Counted from the stretch's first letter, positions 1-9,900 are shown. The stretch: 55,000 nt of DNA from Nitrospirales bacterium (GCA_022825885.1 JAJDVY010000038.1:1-55000); one strand, 5' to 3'. Made by a program: numbers and translations. The notes: generated by a model not told the origin, from the letters alone.

Positions 1-2508
1 CTCGAGGGTCACGCTCCCTTCCGTCGGGATGACGACCTCCCGCGTGCCGGTCTGACCGGCCGCGGTATAGTCGCCGCTCTGGGTCACGGCGAGGCTCACC
101 GTCAGCGCCGCATGCGGCGCCGGGGTCGCCGTGAGGGTGAACGCGGCGGGGGCTCCCTCCGTCACCCCGCTGCCGGCGGCGAGGCGCACCACCGGTGTGA
201 CCGGGGGCGGGTCGTCATCGTCCGAGATCGATACTGTGGCCGTGGCCGGGTCACCGACCGCGTAGCCGTTGCCGTTCGATACCGTGGCCGAGACCCTGCC
301 GTGCGGCTCGTCCGTGCTGTCGTCCACCGTAGCAAGGGTGAGTGTCGCCGAAGGCTGGCCAGCCTGGATGGTCACTGTCTGTGTCCCCTTATCGCCCTGT
401 GCCAGAAAGTCGCTCGTGGCGTCGTCATCCACGCTGAGCGTCACTGTGAGGGGCGCCGCCGGGGCCGGGTCGGCCGCCACCGTGAAGACCGCATTGTCGC
501 CCTCAGTCACACCACTGCCGCCGGTGACCGTCACAGTCGGCTCGGGCGGGGGTGGTGGCGCAATAGTGCTACTCTCCAGACACTCCAGCGCCTCGCGCAC
601 CGGCGTCCAGCCTGACCACACCGTCTCGCCCGCCTCGGCTTCCGCCACGGTGTAGGGCGTGGTCGGTCTGGCCGTCGCACCGTTCCAGTTGGGGAGCGTC
701 TTGTCGCTACGCGCCTGCTTGTACGCAATCAGGACCCGGTACCAGTTCGCCCCGTAGTTCGGGGCCTTGCCCGAGTTGTGGTCGTAGTAGCCCTTGACGG
801 TGTTCCATTGGGCATCGTTCGCACAGTCTGTGGGCGGGGCGGTGTCATCGTCGTTCACGGCAACGGAGGCCGCGCTGCTGGTCGTGGACGGCGTATAACC
901 CTGGCCGCTGGCAATGGTGGCGGTGAGCATGCCGTCAGACTCGTCGGTCGTGTCATTGTTCGTGGTGACCGTGAGCGTGCCCGTGCCACCCGTGCCAATG
1001 ATGACCTGTTGCGCACCGGTCTGGCCGCTGTTGGCAAAGTCACCACTGTCCACGACATCGACGGTCACGGTCAGTGCGGCAGGCGGGGGTGGAACGGCGC
1101 TGAGGGTGAAGGTGGCCGTGCCGCCTTCAGTGATGGCGCTACCGGCGGCGATGCTCACCACCGACTCGCCGTCGTCGCGTACCGCGACCGTGCCGCCGCG
1201 TTCGATCTCGTGCAGCGTCTTCGCAACCTCCACCCAGCGCGTCCAGCCCCGGTCCGCAAATGCCTGCGCCTCCGCCGCGGTCATCGGCGTGAGCGACGAA
1301 TCCGATACGCCCTTCCCGAACGCGAGCAGTGCCCGGTCCCAGCGGTCGGTGTGCGACTTGTAGGTCCGCCACCGCGGGTCGTTGCGCCACTCGACCATCT
1401 GCGCAATCAAGGTGGCGTAGGTCTTGGCCTGCGGGGCTTCGTCGTCGTCCAGAATGGTCAACGTATGGCGGCTCGCGTTGCTGGCCACCGTGTAGCCGTT
1501 GCCGCTGGTGAGCGTCAGGACCACCGTCTCGTTACTCTCGTCGGCACTGTCGTCAATCATCGTGACCGGGATGATGGCCGTGGTCGCCCCCGACGGCACC
1601 AACAACGACCCGGAGCCGCTGATACTGAAGTCGTTGTCCTTCGTCGCCGTACCGCTCACGGTGTAGGTCAGGGTGATGTCGGACGTCGGCGCCGGTCCCA
1701 GGTTCACCGTCACGTTGTGCGTGCCAGCGGCTTCTCCCGCACTCGATGAGGCCGAGGCAAAGGACGCCACTGGCGTGACCGGTGGTGCGCCAGCGGCGAT
1801 TGTTATCGTCGTGTGACATTTTGTCGCGTCAGCACAATTCGGAGCCGTACTATCAAATATCGCCTCGCGTTGCTGGTGCAGGCTAGGCTTGCCGTGGCCG
1901 GGGTATTCATACGTATCCCACACGAGATCGAACGTCTTACCGTCTGAGCCGGGACACAGTTTGATCGGGATTGACACTGAACTGCCGGTTAACGTCTTTC
2001 TGATAAAAATAGTCCCATTCACAATGCTCTGGTCGTCTTCGTCGAACCTGACCTCACGGTTGATGAAATCAGTCCAACTCCCGCAATGCAATCCGCCCCT
2101 TGCAGTCTTTGTCTGAGCAAAAAACGTAATTTTCTTGCCCTGCAAGGATCCCGGTACCGGCATCGTGACAACTTCACTGTTTCTGTAAATAGTCGCCGTT
2201 TCGATGATACGTGCTTTGGCCTGAGCGAAAACCTCGACAGGAGACAGAGTCGTCGCAAAGGCAGAAAGCAAGAGTGCGGTAACGACGCCGTACCGCAGCC
2301 GGCACGCCGCAGGACGGACGTCTGCGGTGCCAGGAACGCGTGCCGGGGCCGGGGAAGAATCGAAGCTGCCGGATGGAGGCGGAACAGCGGGGTTCAAACG
2401 GTGGGGCCGCAGCTCCGTGTCAGGGGCACTCTCAGCCGCAGCGGGATTCGAGTGATAAAAGCCCTTAATGGTATCTGCTTTAACATGAAACAACAGCGAT
2501 CTTGTCAT
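1..2508 (-). CDS. Secreted Calx-beta repeat protein (3' end missing, runs off left edge)
   Basis: An open frame of 836 codons runs from an ATG at 2508 to the window edge without a stop. The start is set by a strong AGGAGG ribosome site five bases upstream. Residues about 1-75 are polar and proline-rich, then a hydrophobic stretch (VVTALLLSAFATTLSP) ends in VFAQA, so the export signal has an unusually long N-terminal extension. A cysteine-containing region follows, then acidic Calx-beta modules recognisable by VTEG starts and DDD linkers. Between them sit two copies of an alpha-helical, tryptophan-rich module of about 80 residues (1195-1440 and 565-835). Calx-beta domains are calcium-binding beta-sandwiches of surface adhesins. 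A cell-surface or secreted adhesive role is inferred. The protein continues outside the window. Confidence 0.85.
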   Translation of the reverse strand, partial: MTRSLLFHVKADTIKGFYHSNPAAAESAPDTELRPHRLNPAVPPPSGSFDSSPAPARVPGTADVRPAACRLRYGVVTALLLSAFATTLSPVEVFAQAKARIIETATIYRNSEVVTMPVPGSLQGKKITFFAQTKTARGGLHCGSWTDFINREVRFDEDDQSIVNGTIFIRKTLTGSSVSIPIKLCPGSDGKTFDLVWDTYEYPGHGKPSLHQQREAIFDSTAPNCADATKCHTTITIAAGAPPVTPVASFASASSSAGEAAGTHNVTVNLGPAPTSDITLTYTVSGTATKDNDFSISGSGSLLVPSGATTAIIPVTMIDDSADESNETVVLTLTSGNGYTVASNASRHTLTILDDDEAPQAKTYATLIAQMVEWRNDPRWRTYKSHTDRWDRALLAFGKGVSDSSLTPMTAAEAQAFADRGWTRWVEVAKTLHEIERGGTVAVRDDGESVVSIAAGSAITEGGTATFTLSAVPPPPAALTVTVDVVDSGDFANSGQTGAQQVIIGTGGTGTLTVTTNNDTTDESDGMLTATIASGQGYTPSTTSSAASVAVNDDDTAPPTDCANDAQWNTVKGYYDHNSGKAPNYGANWYRVLIAYKQARSDKTLPNWNGATARPTTPYTVAEAEAGETVWSGWTPVREALECLESSTIAPPPPPEPTVTVTGGSGVTEGDNAVFTVAADPAPAAPLTVTLSVDDDATSDFLAQGDKGTQTVTIQAGQPSATLTLATVDDSTDEPHGRVSATVSNGNGYAVGDPATATVSISDDDDPPPVTPVVRLAAGSGVTEGAPAAFTLTATPAPHAALTVSLAVTQSGDYTAAGQTGTREVVIPTEGSVTLE

Positions 2509-2550
2509 TACCTCCTCTTTTTTCTTCCATTGCCATCGCGTACAAGGTGA

Positions 2551-2570
2551 CTGCCAATACAAATTGGCAG
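2551..2570. promoter_or_regulatory. Palindrome in the 5' leader of the Calx-beta gene
   Basis: CTGCCAAT and ATTGGCAG form perfect 8-bp arms around ACAA. The palindrome lies between the predicted -10 box (2620-2625) and the ribosome site of the minus-strand gene. It could be an operator or a leader hairpin; nothing in the sequence decides between them. Confidence 0.4.
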
Positions 2571-2619
2571 GTCGGGAATTTCGCGAGAACCCAAAATGTA
2601 CAAGGTCTCTTTATTCGCC

Positions 2620-2647
2620 TTTATAAGAGTTTTTAGTTAGTTGTCAA
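2620..2647 (-). promoter_or_regulatory. Sigma-70-type promoter of the Calx-beta gene
   Basis: On the minus strand TTGACA (2642-2647) and TATAAA (2620-2625) are separated by 16 bases, about 110 bases upstream of the ATG at 2508. The match is close to consensus and correctly oriented. Confidence 0.6.
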
Positions 2648-3136
2648 TACTTGGAATCGGAACGCTTAATCCGGATCAAAATCGACCAATTGGTTGCGAT
2701 TAACCGGTTCCGAAACGGAACGATCAGTTGGGATTTTGATGGGATCCGGATGGGAGTAGACGGGCCGGTTGGCTTGGAAAGACCGAAGAGAAACAGGCAG
2801 AAGTGACTCTTTTGAGGGGTTTCCGGAAGCGCAGTTTTGCTGCTCCGGGGACGACCATTGTCTGCTAACAGGCGCTCCTGTAGGCCGAGTGGCGGTCAGG
2901 AGAGCTTATGCCGTGGCCGTTTGTTCATTCGCGCAAGTGTGGAGACACAGGGCTATCCGGGAACAGTCATTCAAGATGGTCAGGGGATTGTCAATGTCCA
3001 GTCTCTTCGACAGGCTCAGGATAGGCATTCGTTGGCAGGATGGCAGCCTGCTCATACCAGAATAGTCATTCTGAGCCTGTCGAAGAAAATTACTGAACAC
3101 AGACAAGGATGACGGAAGGACAGCGGAGATAAAAGC

Positions 3137-3220
3137 AAAGACACTGGATCCTCGATTAAAAATGTCGAGGATGACAGGAGGGGGGAGTCGAGGATGACGG
3201 GAGGGGAAGTCGAGGATGAC
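3137..3220 (-). repeat. Dispersed repeat family B, copy 1, with tandem tail
   Basis: This copy reads AAAGACACTGGATCC, CTCGATTAAAAATG, then GTCGAGGATGAC. The same sequence recurs at 6756-6795 and twice in inverted orientation at 49995-50094. Here the GTCGAGGATGAC end is iterated at 3164, 3187 and 3209, so the terminal 22-23 bp has been tandemly amplified. Confidence 0.75.
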
Positions 3221-3280
3221 GGAAAGAGGCAACGAATCTTGTCAACGCCTGACCTGCCTGTCCTGAGCGTAGCTGAAGGA

Positions 3281-3380
3281 AGCGGAGCCGACGGACGCGG
3301 AGCCGAAGGAAGCGGAGCCGACGGACGCGGAGCCGAAGGAAGCGGAGCCGACGGACGCGAAGCCGAAGGAAGCGGAGCCG
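3281..3380. repeat. 30-bp tandem repeat, three full copies plus a partial one
   Basis: Copies start at 3281, 3311, 3341 and 3371 (partial). Each 30-bp unit consists of AGCGGAGCCG, ACGGACGCGG and AGCCGAAGGA, and the first three are nearly identical. The unit is itself built of related 10-15 bp blocks. There is no sign of translation; no start or ribosome site precedes it in any frame. Confidence 0.85.
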
Positions 3381-3419
3381 AAGAAACTCTCAATCAGCGA
3401 CCGACTACCTACAAAAAAC

Positions 3420-3447
3420 AGATTCTTCACTGCGTTCAGAATGACAA
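3420..3447 (-). repeat. Dispersed repeat family A, half copy
   Basis: The sequence GATTCTTCACTGCGTTCAG followed by AATGAC is one arm of the inverted-repeat element seen complete at 16321-16407 (CATTCTGAG ... GAAGAATC). Only one arm is present here. Confidence 0.55.
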
Positions 3448-3518
3448 CCTTCGGTTTTTCTTGGGGGCCCCGCCCGGGCGCCACTGGTTTTTGGTCCTTT
3501 TGCCGAAACAAAATGGCT

Positions 3519-3563
3519 TGTCCTGAGCCTGTCCTGCCTGTCCTGCTTGTCCTGCTTGTCCTG
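3519..3563. repeat. TGTCCTG short-period array
   Basis: The heptamer TGTCCTG occurs at 3519, 3530, 3539, 3548 and 3557, spacing 11, 9, 9 and 9 bp. It is followed by more GGAGCCGAAGG blocks like those at 3281-3380. This is one of three short-period heptamer-type arrays in the window. Confidence 0.7.
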
Positions 3564-3759
3564 AGCGGAGCCGAAGGAAGCGGAGCCGAAGGACGCGGAG
3601 TCGAAGGACGCACGGGTCGAAGGGACTGAATACAGACGGGGGGCCGGCGTGAAGCTTGCCGCGTCACTCCGGTGCCGGGAGTGTACAGAAAGCCATGGAG
3701 CAGAGGGCAAGGAGCAGTGGTCTGATCATGTGGCACAGCATTTGAGAAGCGTTTCGTGA

Positions 3760-4602
3760 TTAGACGGCGATGGTTTCGATCCGGGCGACGTCCTCCGGGG
3801 TGAGTTCCACGCGGTCGATGCCCAGATTATCCGTCATCCGTTGCGTGTTGGTCGTGCCGGTTATGGGAAGCATGCCCACCTGCTGGGCAAACCGGAAGAT
3901 GACTTGGGCCGGTCCCGTGTTGCACCGTTTGGCGATGGCGTCAACCTCCGGGGTTTGGAGAACCTCGCGATTCGCGGTGAGCAGTGAAAATCCCTGGTAC
4001 ACGATGCCATGGTCCCGGCAGAGTTCCCTGACGGCGCGGTCCCATCCCAATGCCGCGTAGCAACGGTTCTGCACGACCATGGGTTTCACGCCGGCCAGCT
4101 CGCACAGCAACTGCAGTTGAAGGGCTTGGACGTTGCTGATCCCGATCATTTTGACCCGGCCCGCCTGATACAGGTTTTCAAGCGCCGTCCAGACGTCCCA
4201 ATCTTTTTGTTCGAGCTCCCAGCGCCCGTACGGTCCGTGCAGGATATAGGAATCGATGCAGTCGGTATGCAAGTGTTCGAGCGAGCTTTCAAACGATTGC
4301 GCCACCTGTCTGCCGACGGGGGCCATGGGGTCATAGGGCGTGCGATGATCCTGTCCCGACACGGGGGTGAATTTGGTCTGGAGAAACAGTTGGTCCCGCG
4401 TGATGCCTTGCTTCTCCAAGGCCAGTAAGGCCGCTCCGACTTGGCCTTCGTCGTAATGGATCATCTGGTTTGCGGTATCGATGGCTCGAAAGCCGGCATG
4501 GACGGCCGCTTGCACGTACCGGTCCGTGTCCTCTTTTTTCCACGCGGTGCCGTACATGAAATTGGGAATGGGAACGCCGTTGTGTGCGGTGATGGTTTGC
4601 AT
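3760..4602 (-). CDS. Aldo/keto reductase
   Basis: The 280-residue product has the complete AKR catalytic tetrad: Asp42 (AIDTA), Tyr50 (HYDEGQVG), Lys77 (LQTKF) and His122 (ILHGP). It should be a cytosolic NAD(P)H-dependent carbonyl reductase with a TIM-barrel fold. The ATG at 4602 is preceded by CAGGAG at the right distance. An open frame extends further upstream, but that part overlaps the PEP mutase gene and has no AKR character. The gene starts 23 bases after the PEP mutase stop, so the two are probably co-transcribed. That context suggests the substrate could be a phosphonate intermediate, but the sequence does not show it. Confidence 0.88.
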   Translation of the reverse strand: MQTITAHNGVPIPNFMYGTAWKKEDTDRYVQAAVHAGFRAIDTANQMIHYDEGQVGAALLALEKQGITRDQLFLQTKFTPVSGQDHRTPYDPMAPVGRQVAQSFESSLEHLHTDCIDSYILHGPYGRWELEQKDWDVWTALENLYQAGRVKMIGISNVQALQLQLLCELAGVKPMVVQNRCYAALGWDRAVRELCRDHGIVYQGFSLLTANREVLQTPEVDAIAKRCNTGPAQVIFRFAQQVGMLPITGTTNTQRMTDNLGIDRVELTPEDVARIETIAV

Positions 4603-4625
4603 CGGTTCTCCTGAACATCCTGGGG

Positions 4626-6260
4626 TTAAAATTGTCCGGCCTGCACGAGGTCGTCGAGGCTGTTGATGTCCAGCCAATGCCCGACCGTATAGAGGACGCG
4701 TATCGGCACGTCTCGCTTGAGCAATTCCTGAAATAACTGCGACATGCCGGCTTTTGCGTTGGCGGAGTCGGCGAGTATGTCCCCGAGCATGTCGTGTAAC
4801 TGTGCGGTCGCCTTGGCCGAGACCTTCACAAATCCCATCCATACGCCGTGAATGGATTCTCGCGGCACGTCCCGCCCCAATTGCTTGAGATGGATTTTTG
4901 CATTGAACGCTTTGCGCGAGTTCGGCATCGTACATTCTGCGAATCCCCCGAGCCGGGTATAGGCGGTCTTCCCTTCCCAGACGCTGTCCACGGCGATCAC
5001 CCAATCCTCGGGTTCCTGAAAAAGGATCTGGGGGATGTGCTTGTTGAAGAGCATGTCCCCATACGAAATGATGGTGTCCCGGAAGTCTCCGTTCTTCGAT
5101 TCCAGCGCCTTGAACAGGGAGACCAGTTCCCCGGTTCCGGCAAAATCATCGTTGTCGACGTAGGTCAGGTTGGGCAGCGCGACGGCCTCCTTTTTATAGC
5201 CGCGGACCACGGTAATGTCCTTGATGCCGATGGTATTGTACGCATCGACGATGTGCGACAGGATCGGCAGTCCCTGAATCGGCACCATGGTTTTGGGCCG
5301 GTCTTCCGTCAGGTCCCCGAGTTCGTTTCCGCGGGACGCGGCCAGGACAATCCCGGCCAGGCCGGCGCTGTTGTGCGGGAGGTAGCGTTTCTCGGCTTCC
5401 TGGAGTTCCGCGGCGTCCTGAAGCCTGAAAATCTCGGCCACCGGCGCAATCTTATCTTCAATCGAGAACAGGTTCTCGTTTTCTTTCAGGGTGCGGGCCG
5501 TTTTCTGCATGATGGTTACGGCCGCGCGAAGGAGGTGATTGGCCCAGATCACCAGGGAAAAGCCGTGTTGCCGGAACACGTCCGTGAGCGTCGCGTAATA
5601 CTTGGTTGGCACGATGACCACCGGACAGCGGTTGCCCCACTCCTGCTTGAAGGCCAGGATTTCGTCGGGGACCGACAGGGCACTGTGAATGAGGATGCCG
5701 TCGGCGCCTGCCCGGTGGTAGGCCTCGGCCCGCTTCAAGGCTTCGGACAGACCCCATCCGCAAATAAAGGCTTCGACCCTGGCAATCAGGCAAAAGTCGG
5801 CATCGCTTTGGGCGTCCTTGCCGGCCTTGATTTTTCCGCAGAATTCGTCGATGCCGGCCATGGGTTGGGTTTCGCCCTTCAAAAAACTGTTGGTCTTGGG
5901 GAACTGTTTGTCTTCGATGCACACGGCGGCGATCCGGCGCTGCTCCAGTTTCTTGATCAATCGCTGCATATTGTTGAAATTCCCGTAGCCGGTATCGCCG
6001 TCCAGCAGGATGGGAATCCGCGTGGCGTCGGACATGAATTCCAGGTGGTCGAGGATTTGCGTCCAACTGGCCTCGTTGTTGTCCCGCACGCCGAATTGGG
6101 CGGAGAGTGTCAGCCCGCTGGCCCAAATGCCCTTGAACCCGGCCTCCTCGACGATTTTGGCGCTCAGGCCATTGTGGGCTTCGCAGAGAAACTCCAGTCG
6201 GCCGGATTGCAGCAATTTCTTGAATTGCCGGGTCCTGGAAGGATGGAATGCTTGGCTCAT
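4626..6260 (-). CDS. Phosphoenolpyruvate mutase fused to a nucleotidyltransferase
   Basis: The 544-residue protein has two parts. Residues 1 to about 285 are a PEP mutase/isocitrate-lyase-type barrel with DGDTGYGN (87-94) and the diagnostic [11 protein letters not shown] (116-126), which separates PEP mutases from other members of the superfamily. Residues about 301-544 form a sugar-phosphate-type nucleotidyltransferase with [23 protein letters not shown] mutase isomerises PEP to phosphonopyruvate, the entry to almost all natural phosphonates. Fused nucleotidyltransferases of this kind are known or predicted to activate a phosphonate as its CMP derivative for attachment to a glycan or lipid. 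No phosphonopyruvate decarboxylase or aminotransferase is visible nearby; the only partner is the downstream aldo/keto reductase. Confidence 0.9.
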   Translation of the reverse strand: MSQAFHPSRTRQFKKLLQSGRLEFLCEAHNGLSAKIVEEAGFKGIWASGLTLSAQFGVRDNNEASWTQILDHLEFMSDATRIPILLDGDTGYGNFNNMQRLIKKLEQRRIAAVCIEDKQFPKTNSFLKGETQPMAGIDEFCGKIKAGKDAQSDADFCLIARVEAFICGWGLSEALKRAEAYHRAGADGILIHSALSVPDEILAFKQEWGNRCPVVIVPTKYYATLTDVFRQHGFSLVIWANHLLRAAVTIMQKTARTLKENENLFSIEDKIAPVAEIFRLQDAAELQEAEKRYLPHNSAGLAGIVLAASRGNELGDLTEDRPKTMVPIQGLPILSHIVDAYNTIGIKDITVVRGYKKEAVALPNLTYVDNDDFAGTGELVSLFKALESKNGDFRDTIISYGDMLFNKHIPQILFQEPEDWVIAVDSVWEGKTAYTRLGGFAECTMPNSRKAFNAKIHLKQLGRDVPRESIHGVWMGFVKVSAKATAQLHDMLGDILADSANAKAGMSQLFQELLKRDVPIRVLYTVGHWLDINSLDDLVQAGQF

Positions 6261-6304
6261 AAGGTTTCGCCCATTTTGTTAATGCCCGTCATGGGTCGTT
6301 ATGA

Positions 6305-6385
6305 CCCTCTCCCTGAATGGAGCGCGTTCGCTCCGTCTACTGTCATTCCCTTTCCCCTGGAGGTGTATAGACCGGAGGGAGAGGG
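6305..6385. repeat. Intergenic inverted repeat (CCCTCTCCC / GGGAGAGGG)
   Basis: CCCTCTCCC (6305-6313) and GGGAGAGGG (6377-6385) form perfect arms about 63 bp apart, followed by TCGGGTGAGGGGG. It lies just upstream of the PEP mutase start. It resembles a non-coding palindromic element of the type often scattered between genes. Confidence 0.55.
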
Positions 6386-6507
6386 TCGGGTGAGGGGGAC
6401 AAAACAAAATAGCAGAATCGAATGAATTTTGCGAAGACCCGCGGCGGTTGCCCTCTCAGTTGCCGGGCCCGCGTTTTTCAGGATTGCATTTTTTGCAATA
6501 GACGAAG

Positions 6508-6592
6508 TTTTGTACATTTTGTAAGGTTTTGTACAAAATGTACAATTTGTACAAATTGTAACATTTGTAATAATTTGTAACTTTTGTACATT
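6508..6592. repeat. TTTGTA array, nine copies with about 9.25 bp period
   Basis: The core TGTA occurs at 6511, 6520, 6530, 6539, 6548, 6557, 6566, 6576 and 6585. It is usually preceded by TT and followed by CA or AA. The stretch is very AT-rich compared with its surroundings, contains several TGTACA palindromes and has no coding potential. It lies between the divergently oriented PEP mutase and restriction-modification genes. Confidence 0.8.
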
Positions 6593-6755
6593 TCGTGGCC
6601 TGGCGGCCACGTGTGACGTTCGCGACAATCGTCTCTCTGTCCTTAAAGCCCTCGCCCAACTAACCAACGTGGTCATTCCGAGCTTGTCCTGTTTGCCCTG
6701 AACAACGCGAAGGAACTAAGCGTAGGACCCGCGAGGGGTCTGTTTTTCCTCTTTT

Positions 6756-6795
6756 GTCATCCCCGACATTTGTAATCGGGGATCCAGTGTCTTTA
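6756..6795 (+). repeat. Dispersed repeat family B, copy 2
   Basis: GTCATCCCCGACATT is followed by AATCGGGGATCCAGTGTCTTT. This is the reverse complement of the element at 3137-3179 and matches the left arm of the pair at 49995-50094. It sits about 110 bases upstream of the restriction-modification gene. Confidence 0.75.
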
Positions 6796-6907
6796 TCGTT
6801 TTTTCGGAAATCCAGCGTCCCTGTATCCCCGTCAATGTCGAGCAAATCTTCATTGAACTTGCGCAGTGTTGTCCTTTCTCTGGCATTCTGTCAGAACATA
6901 AGCAGAA

Positions 6908-9900
6908 ATGATGCGAATGAACACCAAACTCACGGCAGCGGTTGAAACCTACCTCACCGACCTCAGGCGGGTGAGTGCGTCAGGTGGCGCGACCGGGGAG
7001 CGGTCGAACTACGGACCGCTTGCCAATTTGCTGAACGCGGTCGGCGCTATGCTGAACCCCAAAGTCTTCTGCGTCGGCGAACTGGCCGATCAGGGCGCGG
7101 GGCATCCCGACTTCGGCCTCTACGCGGCCAAACAGGTGCAGAAGGGCCGGCCGCGTGAAGGCCAGCTTCCTGAATGCGGTGTGGTCGAGGTGAAGCCGGT
7201 CGATGACCCTGCGTGGCTCACGGCGGAAGGCGCTCAGGTAAGCCGCTATTGGAACCGTTACCGCCTGGTGCTGGTGACCAATATGCGGGACTTTGTGCTG
7301 GTGGGCGAAGACGCAGATGGCCGGCCAGCCAAACTCGAAACCTTCTGCTTGGCCGAAAACGCGGAGGATTTCCGCCTGAGTCTGGAGCATCCCCGTGCAT
7401 TCGCCCAGGAAATCGGCGCGGGCCTCGGTGAATACCTGAGCCGTGCCCTGTCGCATCGGGCCACACTGACCGAGCCCAAGGACCTCGCCTGGCTGCTGGC
7501 TTCCTATGCCCGAGATGGCCTTGCGCGTGTCGAGGCGACAAGCGACACGCCCTTGCTCACGGCGGTGCGCTCCGCGCTTGAGGTTGCGCTCGGCGTCCGC
7601 TTCGAGGACGAACGCGGTGCGCGTTTCTTCCACTCGACCCTGGTCCAGACGCTGTTCTACGGCATCTTCTCCGCCTGGGTGCTGTGGGCACGGTCCAGGC
7701 CGGCGCCGGCAGGCAGATTCGATTGGCGCACCGCGGTTTGGCACCTGCGCGCGCCGGTACTGCGAGCGCTGTTCCACCAACTCTCAGGTCCGAGCCGGTT
7801 GCGACGACTTGATCTCGTCGAAGTGATGGACTGGACCGCGGCGGCGCTCGACCGGGTGGACCGCGCGGCCTTCTTCACCCGCTTCAACGAAGGCGAAGCG
7901 GTGCCGTACTTCTACGAGCCGTTCCTGGAAGCCTTCGATCCCGACCTGCGCAAGCAATTGGGGGTTTGGTACACGCCGGGTGAAGTCGTCCGCTACATGG
8001 TCGCCCGTGTGGACAAGGCACTCAAGGACGATCTTGGCATTTTGGACGGACTTGCGGCGGAGAACGTCTACGTGCTCGACCCCTGCTGCGGCACCGGGGC
8101 CTATCTCGCCGAGGTGCTGCGCCGCATCGCTACGAGCCTCCGAGGCCAAGGTCTTGGCGCACTCGCGGGCGCGCGGGTGAAGCAGGCGGCGATGGAACGG
8201 GTATTCGGCTTCGAGATCATGCCTGCGCCGTTCGTTGTGGCCCACTTGCAAGTCGGGCTTACCATGCAGGATCTTGACGCACCGCTGGTGGCCGACGGCA
8301 CGGAACGGGCGGGCGTCTTCCTTACCAATGCGCTCACCGGCTGGGAACCAAGAACGGCGAAGCCGTTACCTTTCCCCGAACTCGAAGAGGAACGTGACCG
8401 TGCCGAGCGAGTGAAACAGGAGACGCCCATTCTGGTGATTATCGGGAACCCGCCTTACAACGGCTTCGCGGGCATGGCCGTGGATGAGGAACGGGCACTC
8501 TCGGACGCCTACCGTACGACGAAACAGGTGCGCCGGCCGGAAGGCCAGGGATTGAACGATCTCTACGTCCGTTTCTTCCGCATGGCGGAACGGCGCATTA
8601 CGGAGAAGACGGGCCAGGGCGTGGTCTGCTTCATCTCGAATTACTCATGGCTTGACGGGCTGTCGTTTACCGGCATGCGGGAGCGATACCTTGAGGCGTT
8701 CGACGTGGTTCGTATTGATAATTTACATGGCGACCGTATTATCTCGGAGTACGCCCCTGATGGACGAACCAGCGAGACGGTCTTTGCACTTCCGGGGCAA
8801 TCGTCCGGCATCAAGGTGGGTACGAGCATTGCGCTGTTTTCCAAATCGGGGACGACTGCTTCAGCAAAGAGCACGCATATTCTATACCGTGACTTCCATC
8901 AAGCGAAAGCTACTGAACGCCGGCAAGCGTTGCAGGACAGTCTCGACGTTTCGGCGATTGATGCGGGTTATTCGAAATTAGAGCCCGATCTTCGACTCGG
9001 TTTGCCATTTAAGCAACTGATCGTTAGCGAAAACTGGTTTGACTGGCCTGCGCTGCCCGATTTGTTTCCGAAGTCGTTCCCTGGCGTCCAGACCAGCCGA
9101 GATGGGTTTCTTGTCGATACCGATCTCGACCGGCTCAAGGTGCGCGTCGCCGACTACTTCGACGAGATGTTGAGCCATGAGGAGATTGCGCGGCGCTATC
9201 CGGGTGTGATGAAAACCACGGCGCGGTTCGATGCCCGCGCGGTACGTGATACGCTGCTCGCACGTGGTGAGCCTGATGAAGGTGCCTTCATCCGCCATGC
9301 TTACAGGCCGTTTGACAACCGGTGGCTCTATTGGGAAGCGGATACAAAGCTGCTCGACGAAAAACGCGCCGATTACCGACCGCATGTGTTCGATGGGAAT
9401 TTGTGGCTGTCCGCTGCTCAGCACTTGCGGAAGGGCGCAGAAGAATCGCAGACATGTTTCACACTCCATATCGGTGCTCGGCATTTGATAGAGCGCGGTG
9501 CGCATTGGTTTCCCGCTTGGCTCCGCGATGATAGCCTAGGCGTATCAGCCTTGGGGCTTTGCTCGAACATATCAAACGTAGCGCAACGTTACCTTGAGCG
9601 TGTTAGCGCAAGCGTGGGGGACTTGTTTTACCACGTTCTCGCCGTGCTCCACGATCCCGCCTACCGTGAGGCCAATGCCGGGGCGCTTCGCATGGGATGG
9701 CCGCGCATCCCGCTACCGAACTGGCCGGATGGCGATACCGAGGGCGCGGCTAAGGCACTTGCTGCATCGGCGGTGCGAGGCCGTGAACTGGCCCGGTTGC
9801 TCGACCCCGAAGTGCCTGTGCCAGGCGTTACCCAAGGCCCATTGCGCCCGGAAATTGCCACCATCGCCGTTCCCGCCACCGCGGACGGCCGTAACATGAC

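Larger units (their letters stand above)
2648..3759. other. Gene-free repeat-rich intergenic stretch
   Basis: No convincing gene is visible in these 1.1 kb. The open frames are low-complexity translations of repeats (for example runs of FGSAS). The stretch contains several unrelated short repeats described separately, along with fragments of a CTGAGCCTGTCGAAG motif at about 3003-3023 and 3068-3088. Roughly 2648-2990 shows nothing recognisable. Confidence 0.7.

Noticed and set aside
112-1749. Plus-strand open frames of up to 323 codons
   Set aside because: They are antisense to the Calx-beta gene; their composition is the reverse complement of repeated acidic beta-sandwich codons, and the minus-strand frame has a good start, signal and domains.
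3281-3380. CRISPR array
   Set aside because: The 30-bp copies are directly adjacent without spacers, so this is a simple tandem repeat.
2769-3736. Several open frames of 60-164 codons on both strands
   Set aside because: They translate the dispersed and tandem repeats (FGSAS-like or VILD-like runs) and have no ribosome sites or family motifs.
4848-6425. 525-codon plus-strand frame
   Set aside because: It is the antisense of the PEP mutase gene, which has clear catalytic motifs on the other strand.
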